This document shows positions 10,061-22,000 of a stretch of 64,000 nucleotides of DNA, piece after piece. Under the pieces are notes generated by a model. That model was not told the origin of the DNA and ran no database searches. It saw nothing but the letters and a program-made list of their open reading frames with translations. The DNA lies in the NCBI GenBank assembly GCA_963576735.1, contig OY755179.1, forward strand, positions 6,572,001-6,636,000. The letters are read 5' to 3'. The translations under genes were made by a program, and so were the position numbers. The number at the start of each line of letters is the position of its first letter. Position 1 is the stretch's first letter. The DNA is from Bedellia somnulentella. Its lineage: Eukaryota > Arthropoda > Insecta > Lepidoptera > Bedelliidae.

Positions 10061-13000
10061 CTGAAAAATAATACAAGACATTGGTTGGTTAAGATATTGA
10101 ATAATGTATAATTAGAATGCTTTGTTTATGAAAACCTCATGTGGGGATAATCACACATCAATTAAGGAAATATATTTTTTTATAAGCAGGACTCGAACCC
10201 GAAACGCCTCGGTCGCTCTGCCAATTCGGTTTGCAAAGTTTTTTTTGGTATTTATTAAATATTTTCATATCATATCAGATAGTAAACACGAAAATGAAAG
10301 ACTGATTTGAATAGTTTTCATATAAAATGAGTAATTGTAAAGTTATGTTTTTTTAAGATTGTTCAACTTTTGTTCTTAATGACGTCATCGATCGAAAAAA
10401 TCACGCAACGACATGCAAATGAAGCGAAATTTTTAGTAAAAATGTTCCTGATTGCAATAAAAACACGAATTTGTGATCTCAAATGATACTATTACGATAT
10501 TATATCAAATAAACCTATGATTTTCAGTATTTTATTAATAAACTGCAAAAAATGTCTGTCTTTGAAATGACATTGAAGGTCAAACACTGTTACAGTTTTT
10601 TGGTAAAATAAGTCATCATAGCTTTATTTAATTTAATTCCAAGAAAATATTGTTAAAAACCATAATATCTCGAAATGGTTTCGTAATCAGCATCCCTCTT
10701 CAGTAAAACTTTACACATCGAATTGAGCTATGGTGTCAAGTATTGATGCAAAATTCTTCTTTGTTTTGTTTCTTAAGGCGCCGTTGGTTCAGCGAAAAAT
10801 ATCATCGACGGTGCGCGCGTTTCAAAAACATACTCGTACAGTAGGGTAAGCAATACAGTTTTTGTCAACTCGACAGTGTTAGGCACTCACAAATATTTTC
10901 TATGGTATGGGTTCGGACATGTTTATGACTATTTACATGTTCTTTCTAAAATATTTGCGAGTGGCTATAACATTCGGGGTGACGAAAACTGTATCGCTTA
11001 CCCAAGGTTATCAAATTCAAAAATATTATTAAAATATATAAAAATTTCTACCATGGCCGTTTACAATATAAAATGTAATGATAGGATAGATTTATCTACC
11101 CCTGTCAGTTTATACAAAATTATTACAGTGTTAATTTCATAATTTTTGCCGTATCGTGTCGGCTTAGAATAACACTACCCCATTTCTACCCGTGATCGTA
11201 AGAGGCGACTTAGGGTAAAGGGGATTTTTAAGTGCTTTTTGGGCGATGTGGTTGGAGAACCGTCAACGAAATCATTTATTATTACAATCTTTTCCCAAAT
11301 CAACTTCCAAAAGTGGCTAAGGAATTTCTTATTCCAAAGCTCTGGCTATCCCGTTAAGGGATTTATAGCCGTGAGTATATGTATGTAATTGTCAGTTTAC
11401 ACCTGTAACTAGGTATTTAATATTATTAATTGAAATTAGAAGTTACTTTAACGATTTTGTTCTTTTTACCACTCCTAATAAAATAAACAATATTAATAAC
11501 ATAAAATATAAAAATTAGTGAAATCTATAAATTGAATGAATTCTTTTATATTTGCTAATGCTAACCGTACGCTCAGTCACTCTCACGCCTACATTGACGC
11601 GCATCGTATACAGATAGGTCTCTCGTACACTAACGGCGCCGCACGCGCGTAAATTGTTAGATCTGTAACTCAAGGCGCGCGCGACACAGGTCCAACCCCT
11701 AAGGCAGCTCGCCGAGCTCTGATCGAGCGCCGGGCGGCGCTTGGACACGAGGAGGACCGTGATTATCGATGTTTTTTAAATATTTGTTTTATTGAATTTA
11801 TTAAAAAAGAAAAATAATCGCCAATTATTATTAGAAATACAAATGTTCAAATTATGATGCAAGTTATATGAAAGTAGGTAAAATAAATAAAATATAAAAC
11901 CATTTTAAAGAGTGTTATTAGAGGTATGTTGGCGATTTTTTTCTATCGAGCGAAAATTTATTAATCGTGTTTCGAATCGCCAATTTCTCAGCAGAAAAGC
12001 CTCAAGATTTCGATGTATTTTTTTCAAAACCATACTATTATAAACATACGCATAATAAAGTTTCAAAAACCCTGTTCGCTGGACTAACGGCACCTTAACA
12101 CCTTAGTGGTGTCAGCTCTCCCTACCTCTGATTTTTTACAAATTCGGGGCGCTGACCGAAATTCCGAGTTTTGCAGGTGATGAAAAAAATATATTTCCTT
12201 AATTGATTAAAAAATGCATCCTCAGAAGAGTTAAAATCTGTAATGGTCTAATCCAGTCAGAAAACTGTTAATCAAGACTTATTATTTAAATATTCTACAA
12301 TTGAGGTACGATTAACTGTTTGGCAACTTTTAATTTTGTAAACTATCGGTACGGCAACACTTACTTATTCGTCTTAACACAACCAAAACTAAGAGCAATG
12401 GAGTATCAGCTCCTATATAAGATTTAAAACTGCCTTTATTTCATAGACCTCTTCTTTATATTCTAGTTTATTACTCTATTCCATCCTCTATAATCGATTC
12501 AAATTCTTTCAAATTTTAAAGCTACATCCTTTTTTTAAACCTCTTGTATCTTTTTAAACCTATGTAACTAATTATTTTAGGCGGTGTTCTCCTTTCTGCG
12601 CTACAAAATGACTTACAATAAAACATATATACATATTTTTTCATACAGACAATATCTATATATTTATCTAATATCAAGAACTTAACTCAAACTCAAATAC
12701 GAAAGAAATACATAAATATAATAAAAATTGATAATTGAATGTGTTGCGAAGCGCAACACTCAAAAACGGCTAAAATGATTCAACTGATATATTTTTAAGT
12801 AATAAATTAAATTTGGAGAAGGTTCTTAGGCATAATAAAGTGAAGAAGGTGTGAGGAAAATATTAAACACATAATTTTCCTTATCACTTGACAGATACAC
12901 TCAGCGGATCAACTAATTATGGCCACTTGACGACAATGAAGTAAATACGAAATACTTTTTCAGAGTACGAAGTCTGGCGGGGCAGCTACCTTATAATATT

Positions 13001-16000
13001 TATTTCATAAACCTACCCACATAATGAACTAAATGTCACAAATTGGCTTAAAAAATAAATTAAACATAGGCAATCAATTTCCTCAGCTTTCTGTTAAAAT
13101 TGATGCCATAGAACAGCGGTTTCGGAGCTACTTATCTCCGTTTGTGTACAATAAATTGCTGAAGATGGTGGAGGATCTGAGGGATGGTGGTTACGGGGAA
13201 TGCAAAACAATAGTCACAGAATTCCTAATGGTACTGGCATACACGGAAACAGAAGACCTTGTTAGGGTGGTTAATTAGGGTAATTAAATATATAAATAGG
13301 TATTAAATAGACTGTCGTAATATGCCATACAAACACCCACTCATAAACTCACCTTCACACACACACACGCATACACACACACACACACTCACTTACTTTC
13401 TTACTCACACACATATTTAATTCACATATATAAAAATACATAATGAGTTGTTTTGTTATTTAAATGTTGCATTATAATTATAATTTACAATACCATTTAT
13501 TTTAATTCTACTTTTAAAATTCTAATTTTAACTGTAATTATTTTATTGTTAACTTAAATATTGTAAATTATTACAATTGTATATTTTATGAATCGTTTTA
13601 TTCAGTAATTGTATTTTTTGTATCAATGTTTATGAATCTTGCGATACAGGCTCAGCCTAGTGCAAGATTTCAATGAAAACTCATGCCATGTAAACTGAAT
13701 GTATGTAATATTTTTTTTTTTTTATAATAAGTTAAGCATGTTTAATATCTTAGGTGCTTGAAACATGCGCAAATACAAAAGTGTTTTCATGTGTGGGTTG
13801 AGAAAATTAGAAGACTGCGGCCTTACTCTACCTACGGTACTCAAAATTGTAGAAAAGTCAAGTTCTTGCAAGATGTGCACAGTTTTGAGCTCAAAAACAG
13901 CTTATTACTTTTGTACAGTTCTCGTCTGAGCTACTTTAAGGAAAACTGGAATTTAGCCGCGCAATTCCACCTCAAGTTAGAGTAGCCAAGTAGTCACAAT
14001 ACACAAGAAGGAATGAATACAGCGGAAAATGTGTAGAGCTTAGAAGATTAATAGTCTGTCTACGTTGTAACTTACTGCAAACTTTATTTGTTTCCATATA
14101 TGATATGCTAAACACATCTGGAAAAGTTCTAAAATATTAAATTCCAGAGTATTTTAGTTCACGGGTAGTTACCTATAAATAAAGAATAAATAAAGGAAAG
14201 AAATATTCGACACAGGCGGGAATCGAACCCGCGACCTCGGGTATACTACCCCGTTGCTCTGCCAATTGAGCTACCGTGTCAATGGCTGCCAGTGTCGAAA
14301 TTTTTCTTTCCTTTATTTATTTGTTATAATCCCCACATGAGGTTTTCATGAACAAATACATTCAACTTCACAAGTAGATGTTAAAAAGTCACAGCTCTTT
14401 CTATAACTAAAGAAGAGCAAAATTTTGGGGGGTTGTTATTATTCATTATAAACGTTTCAAAAATATATTTCAAGGAAGCTAAGTTCTTGGTGATTATATT
14501 TCGTATTTCGGTTGGACATATTGAAGTTTAATTTGACTTTGTGGTGAGGAAACTTTAATATATATGGTTTTCAGAGAGCGAGTTCTTTATCATTCTTTTA
14601 TCGTATCAAATGTTTAAAACTAAAATAGATTACGTCAAAATATCTAACCTGGCACAATATGTCGAAATTTCAATATTATAGGTACATTCCATCGTCACGT
14701 TTATTTTTTTTTAATTATGGTATCATTTTTTTATGAAATCCAATACAAACAATTTAATTAATTCGTTTTTTACAAGATGTTTACAACAATATTTATGCTT
14801 ATTATTCATATTGATTCAGAAAAAATATATTGATTCAGAAAAAATGCATGCAACACAAGTAAATTATGATTTCTTAGATGGCCCTTCATTCGATTGATTG
14901 CACTGTTCGTTACGGATCTTATATTTCTGAATCATTAGTTTATATTTTTATTTATTGCTTATGTGAATATAGACTCATTCAGAATACTAAAATACTACTC
15001 ATATTATAGGTGCGACAGTAATTCGCTTCTTACGTTTTTACGAAGCCCTTGGTATAAGATGGTACAAAAAATACTTACAATCGTAAGCCCATCCAATCCT
15101 TGCAAAAATATCTATGAAGTTTGTGGAGACATTTATTCTGCCAAGCTCAGAGGTCCTGTAATCCCACGGGAACACATGATGATAATTGTGCCAGCCTTCA
15201 CCTAAGGCGGCTAGACTCACTAAACCATTCTCAACCGACTTGATAAACCTGAAAAAATACGTTATAATTTAACATTTTTGGATTCAATATATACGAGGGC
15301 TGCTATTTATGTATCCGGAATAAAAAAAAGAAACAAACATATATCAATTAATATGGTTTTATTGCTTCTCAAAATATTCGCCGCTCAGATCTATACACTT
15401 TTGCATGCGTTGAAACCAATTTTCATAGCACTTTTTCCACTCAGACTGAGGTATCTCCAAAACGTGCATTTTGAACGCATCGACTGCCTCTTCGCGGCTC
15501 GAAAAACGTTGACCACGTAATTTTTTCTTCACATTTGGAAATAAATAAAAATCATTGGGTGCCAAATCAGGGCTGTACGGCGGATGACCTGTCAATTCGA
15601 TCTTTTGAGCTTCTAAAAACTGAGTTGTGACGGCCGACCTGTGACAGCTAGCATTGTCGTGATGCAGAATGATTCTACGTTGTCGGTTAGTCTTTCTTAT
15701 TTGTTCAAAGACTTCCGGCAAACAAATGGTCGTATACCACTCCGAATTAACAGTTTTACGATTCTCTAAAGGCACTGTAGCTACATGGCCATTTATACCA
15801 AAAAAACAAGCGACCATTTGCTTCAATGTGCTTTTTGCACGAATAACTTTTGTTGGGTTCGGCTCATCTTGGAACACCCACACCGTGGACTGCTGCTTAG
15901 TTTCGGGGTCGTAAGCGTAGATCCAAGATTCGTCACCTGTGTAGATATTATAAACAGCTTTTGACGCACCACGGTTGTATTTTTTTAACATTTCTTTGCA

Positions 16001-19000
16001 CCAATCGACACGAGCCTGTTTTTGATCAATACTCAAGTTGTGCGGAATCCAACGGGAGCAAATTTTTTTTACAGCTAAATGTTCATGAAGTATCTTATGT
16101 ATGCTCGTCATACTAATGCCCAGAGATGCCTCTATCTCACGATATGTAACATGACGATCTTGAGTTATTAGTTCCCGGACAGCATCGATGTTTTGAGGTA
16201 CAACGACCGTTTTAGGGCGACCTTCTTTAATTTCATCAGTAAGCTTAGATCGTCCACGATTAAACTCGCTAAACCAGTGATACACAGTGGTCTTTGAGGG
16301 TGCTTCATCCCCAAAAGTTGAAGTAAGCTGATCGATGCACTGTTTTTGAGTTAGACCACGCCGAAAATCGTAAAAAATCATGGCACGAAAATGTTCACGA
16401 GTTAAATCCATGGTGGTGAAGACACGCAATTTTCAAAATGACGCTACGATGTGAAAACAATTGACAGTCACATAAAAATAAATGTATTCTAAAGCTAAAG
16501 AGTTCTATTTTTAAATGATGTAATTACTTTTTAAATTATTGTTCTGTAAGTGGCCAGTTCCGGATACATAAATAGCAGCCCTCGTATTGTTTCATTTACG
16601 CATCTATGATATAATTATTACAGAAATAATAAGAAAGGATGCACATAAAATAATAGTAGTAGTAGTATAGTACAATTGGCGGTCTCATTATTAACCATCT
16701 CTGCTAGACAACCTTTGGATGGTGAGATCAATAAAAAAAACGTTAGTAATATAAGGTATGATATAATCCGCGCCCTGTACAAAGGTAGCACATGCCGGGT
16801 TATTCATGAAAAGGAGCTGGGAACACCAATATGCATTTCTGCGGGCGTCAAGCAAGGATGCCTCTTATCGCCGCTTCTCTTCATTATTCTGTTGGACGAC
16901 GTCATGAGAGCGGTCACCCAAACACCTCGAGGTGTGAAGTGGGGCGCTTCTGTCTTAGAAGATTTTGACTACGCGGACGACATTGTGTAAGTCTCGCCAA
17001 CTCTAGCCCACTTAGAAGCTACACTTGAGAGCCTTCAAAAGCAAGCGAAATCATGGGCCTGCGAATTAATAGACGCAAAACAGTCGACATGCGGATAAAT
17101 CATTCAAGGACAGAACCATTGAAGCTTCAAGATACCCGCCTACAATCCGCTCGTAAGTTTGTTTACCTCGGTAGTGCTATTACGTGTCAAGGAGGTGCAG
17201 ACGAGGATGTTGAAAGCAGGATATTGAAGGCAAAGGCGGCCTTTGCCCAACTGAGACCTGTCTGGGAGTCAAATGTCCTTTCCCGTCGAGTAAAGATCTC
17301 CCTCTTCGAATCTGCGGTGAAATCCGTTCTGCTCTTTGGCTGTTAAAAGTGGAGAGTGACAAAGGGGCTGACGAATAGGCTCCAAGTCTTCGTCAACAAG
17401 TCCCTGAGGTCGATCCTCCGCTTTCGCTTTCGAGTGGAAACCACCGGACGGCAAGCGAGCCCGCGGCCGTCCCGTACAGACTTGGCGCCGGAGCGTGGAG
17501 AGCGAACTGCGAGCGGCGGGACTGAGCTGGAGTGCGGCCAGGGAAGTTGCAGCAGACAGAAAGGCGTGGCGGGAGCTTGTACAGGCCTTGTGCACCATTG
17601 GGGTGCCATAAGACGACAACAACAGTATATAAGGTATATGTACAAAAAGACAGGCAAACAAATAATTTAGCTCATGCCAATACAAACTTATGACTTGATT
17701 TATTTTTGACCGTATTGCATCATAAAATCATTTATAATATTTTAATCAAATTATTTTTTTCATTAAATTTACAACACACAACTACAGAGTTAATTAAAAC
17801 TAACTCTTTGACATATTTTGAAACTAAACTCATTTAAAAACTTTATGGAGAGTAGAAAGCTATGGTAAATTATTTTATTAGTTCAGGATGAATACTTAAG
17901 TGTCTGTACAAAGAATATTTCTAAGAGAGTTTTCTTCTATTAATAAATATTTATTTCTAATTTTCTATGCTCTAGTTAGTTTCTAAACTTAAGAATAACA
18001 AATTAAACAAAAATAAATCTTATTCACCTGTCATAGGGCTGGTTTCCCCATAAGTGAGCGAAACTATTCACTGCATACGCAATGTTTAGCGTAATCGTAA
18101 ATCTTGTCACAAAACTTATAACAAAACTATTTAGTAGAGATTCCTGCCAGAAATACATTGGAACCCATATTGGTATGATCATGTTGAGGAGAATGAACAT
18201 TGGGATGAAAAATCTGAAAACAGTACAAACATCGTAAATATTTTGAACACTCATGCCTACTCACATTTCATTAATAACAATATAATAACTATGATAAATA
18301 AAAATAAAATGCCATGATAGCTCAGTGGGTAGTCTTCTACTTAGCGCTTATATAGCAGACAATAAGGGTTCATAGCCCGGGTCGGGCCTTCACCAATTTC
18401 TTTCCTAAAGTCATAAAGTCATATCATGGTTGCTAACGATGTGGTACTTAGTAATGTCATGTGACAGTGTATTCGTACAAAAACGGCGATAGGCCTACCC
18501 CTAGCACGTAAGTAGGTACATTATCCAAGCAAAACGTGGGTACTCTGCTGACAATGTCACGTGATAGTAAGAAGTATTAATAGCTCTGCCAACCACTGTA
18601 GGGATACGGTGGGAACGTTTGAGTTTGGGAAAAATATGCAATACTACAAGTATGTAAAACTAGAAATAATTAAAGAATAAATAAAGGAAAGAAAAATATA
18701 ATGAGGTTTTCATGAACAAAAAGATTTAAATTATGTAAAACTAGAGTTCAAGAAAATACCCAGAATGATAAAAAACACAATCTACATAGTCTCTATATTT
18801 GTACATACATACATATACTCACGGCTATAAATCCCTAGAAGGGGTAGCCAGAGCTAAGGAATTAAAAATTCCTCAGCCACTTTTGGAAGTTGCGTGGGGA
18901 TTAGATGGTGAAATAAAGGTTGTTGGTGATGGGTCTCCAACCGCATCGCCCAAAAATCCCCTAAAAGCCCCAATACCGTTAGTCGCCTCTTACGTACACC

Positions 19001-22000
19001 CACCGGAAGAAATGGGGTAGTGCTATTCTAAGCCGACACTACACAGCATTTTTGTAGCAGCATATTTGTAGGTCTATTTAATCAGAGTAAGTTTTGAAAT
19101 ACCTACATCTTTTGGTAACGCACTACTGGGTCTTCAATGAGATCTAAAGATGTCTTCTTCAAAGATGCCCTTCGATCCTCAACAGCTGGGTGAGGTGTGA
19201 GGAACAGCCAACCAACGTGAGCAAACCAAAAACCTCGACGGACATCGTGAGGATCCGCTACAGTTTCGGTATACTTGTGATGTACTCTATGGTCGAGAGC
19301 CCAAGTGTAGATATCTCTCTGAAAAATAATAATATAATACGTCAGAGTCTATCTAAAAATATTGGAACGAATTGTTTAAATCCACTCTCAGTCAAAAACA
19401 TTTTACATTTAATTTTTGCAGTATTTCTATTACAAGTTGTTCAGTGTAATCATAAATAAAATTAGAATGTTTTTTTTTTCATGATAGCCTCGTGGGAATT
19501 ATTACTAATAATAAAAACATACCCGAAGGTCGAATATATTTTTTACTTTATTTATTATAAATCATAAATATATATTTTTTATGGCAGCCACATACTGGAT
19601 GTCATATAATGGGTAGACCTTCCATATATTAAACTGAAGACGTAGTCAAGGGCATGGGAAGTCGATGCGGGAAGAAACAATACAGTCACGGGATGGGAGC
19701 TGTTATTTAACTGTTGTAGTCTTTTTGGTATATTTTTGATATTATATAATTATTTAAAACATTAAAATGTAACACTTAGACAGTATGAGTCACAATCACT
19801 AAAGTTTTACCAATACTACACTACATTAAACATATTTTTATGTAGTAACTATTGAATTAGTAGAGGACGGCCTCGTAAAACGTTTCTAGATCAGATAGAA
19901 AACGTTTTTCTAAGGGCGGGGGTCCGAAGTGAGAAGAATATAAGAGCATGTATGAGACGAACAATGAATGTAAGGGAAGCAAGACAGGTTTGTCAAGATG
20001 GTACTAAGTGGCGATCGATAGTCTCTGCCTACCCAAAAAGGAATAATGGACGTGAGTATATGTAAGTAAGTAAATATTGAATTGTTCTTTTAACTTTTCT
20101 CATTTTTATAACATTTAATTCTCGAATTTTAGTATTTCCAGGCAGATATTATTATTAAGTTTGTCGTCATATTTAATTTTTCATATTAGATATTGAATGA
20201 GATAATTCCTTCAAATGCATTGATCTTTTTTAATTTCATCGTAAACGCTTGGAGGCAAAATAGAGTACATAAAATTTAAACGTAATTTAGACAAAAGTCA
20301 ATAAGCATAACATCAAATTGCAATTTATTTAAATTAAATCTTAAAATTTAATTATCCTTCATTCTATTAATTTCTTAATTCTACAACGTATTTCCCAAAA
20401 ATATTTTTATTCAACTCTATTACAAAACTTTTTTTGAAATAATTTTATTTCTCATAAACTTTCTTCGAAATTCTTAGACGACTAACAGTTTTAGAAATTT
20501 GTAAGAAAATGCTGTGTAGTGTCGGCTATGCTGTGTAGTGTTGGATATGCTGAGTAGTGTCGGCTTAGAATATCACTACCCCATTTCTTCCGGTGAGTGT
20601 ACGTAAGACAACTAACGGACTTGGGGCTTTTTAAGGGATTTTTGGGCGATGCGGTTGGAGACCCATCACCAACAACCTTTATTCTACCATCTTTTCCCCA
20701 CTCAACTTCCAAAAGTGGCTGAGGAATTTCTAATTCCTCAGCTCTGGCTACCCCTTTTAGGGATTTATAGCCGTGGGTTTATGTATGTATGAATGTAAGA
20801 AAAAGTTGCGTAAGCGAGCGGTTAAATATCCAATGAAACAAAATATGTTACATAAAAAGTTCGGCATTCAATTTTCATATTATTTTGTTCAATAAATCAT
20901 TCAAAGTTTAGTACCTAGTGTTTATCTGACACTAGTTCATAAACCTTATGATTTGGTGTTCAGAGTACCCACGTTTTGCTTGGATAGTGTACTCACGTGA
21001 TATAGCCTATCGCCGTTTTGTACGAATACACTGTCACATGACTAAATTAGTGTTTAAATTAATTTACTAGTGTTATAAATTTATATTAATTAAAATGTGG
21101 TTTTGGAGTAGACTAAATTTAATATCAACAATATAATGCGCGACATAAAGCACTAAACGCCATATTGTTATAAAACCACAAAGCCTCTTTCACTTAATGT
21201 TTTGACGTGAAATTAAATAAGCGTTATCTACGAGATGAAATTCCTCTATTTGTCATTAAATTTTATTAAACAACGTATAATAATTAAAATATCAGATTGG
21301 ATGATGTAGATATATCTTGGCGTAGTATGAAGAATAAAAGAGTTTGTATGAAAATTTTGATGGATGTAAACGAAGCTAAAGAGGTTTGCCACGATCATAC
21401 AATGTGGCGATCAACATTCTCTGCCTATCCCAATAGGAAATAATGGAATGAATGTGTACGTATGTATCATTTACAAAACATGCCAATCTTTACTAATATT
21501 TAAAAGATCAAACCTGCGTTGTTTTTTTTTGTTTTTTTTTTTTTATAATAAGGCTTCCAAACCACTTCCATTCCAATCGTTTGTTTAGGGTCTCCAACCG
21601 CAATGCCCAAAAACCACTTATAATGCCCCGTACCGTAAGTGGCATCTTACGACACTCATAAGTAGAAAATATAGTGACACACTTAGCGGGAACTACACGA
21701 CACTAAGGGCCAGTTTTTTGATCCGGAGTTAAAAATATAACCATTTGTTACATTGACGTGACATTGACTATAGTTAAATGACTAACCAGTAGTTAAATCG
21801 TAAATCCATTTTGGTTTGATATTTGACCATTAGTTACTCTAACCACGGGTCAAAAAATGCATTTTGCTGATATCTAACTAATAGTTACGATATTTAACAA
21901 ATTGTTGAGTTAACCACGGATCAATAAACTGGCCCTAACTAGACGTCAAGTATATTTGATCCGAGTTGGTGTATCGGGATCTGGTAATCTAAGTTCATAC

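Larger units (their letters stand above)
10777..12094. mobile_element. candidate TTAA-flanked non-autonomous element in intron 5
   Basis: GGCGCCGTTGGTTCAGCGAA at the left and the complement GGTGCCGTTAGTCCAGCGAA at the right (17 of 20 identical), each next to TTAA (10773-10776, 12095-12098). It also has an internal inverted pair, GGGTAAGC-ATACAGTTTTTGTCA (about 10854) and its counterpart (about 10980). TTAA duplication is the piggyBac signature. No transposase; a SINE-B and a GC-rich islet lie inside. Confidence 0.6.

Noticed and set aside
11515..11748. 77-codon minus frame in the GC islet
   Set aside because: High GC lowers stop frequency; the peptide is Arg/Ser-rich with no domain, and the region lies within a candidate element.
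14209..14280. Functional tRNA gene on the minus strand
   Set aside because: Acceptor, D and T stems pair, but the anticodon stem only forms with an eight-base loop and the sequence belongs to a repeated family with differing anticodon regions. Kept as a tRNA-like repeat. The same applies to 84-156 and 52958-53030.
17269..17685. 138-codon and 104-codon minus-strand frames
   Set aside because: They lie antisense to a degenerate LINE reverse transcriptase of higher GC content, which keeps shadow frames open.
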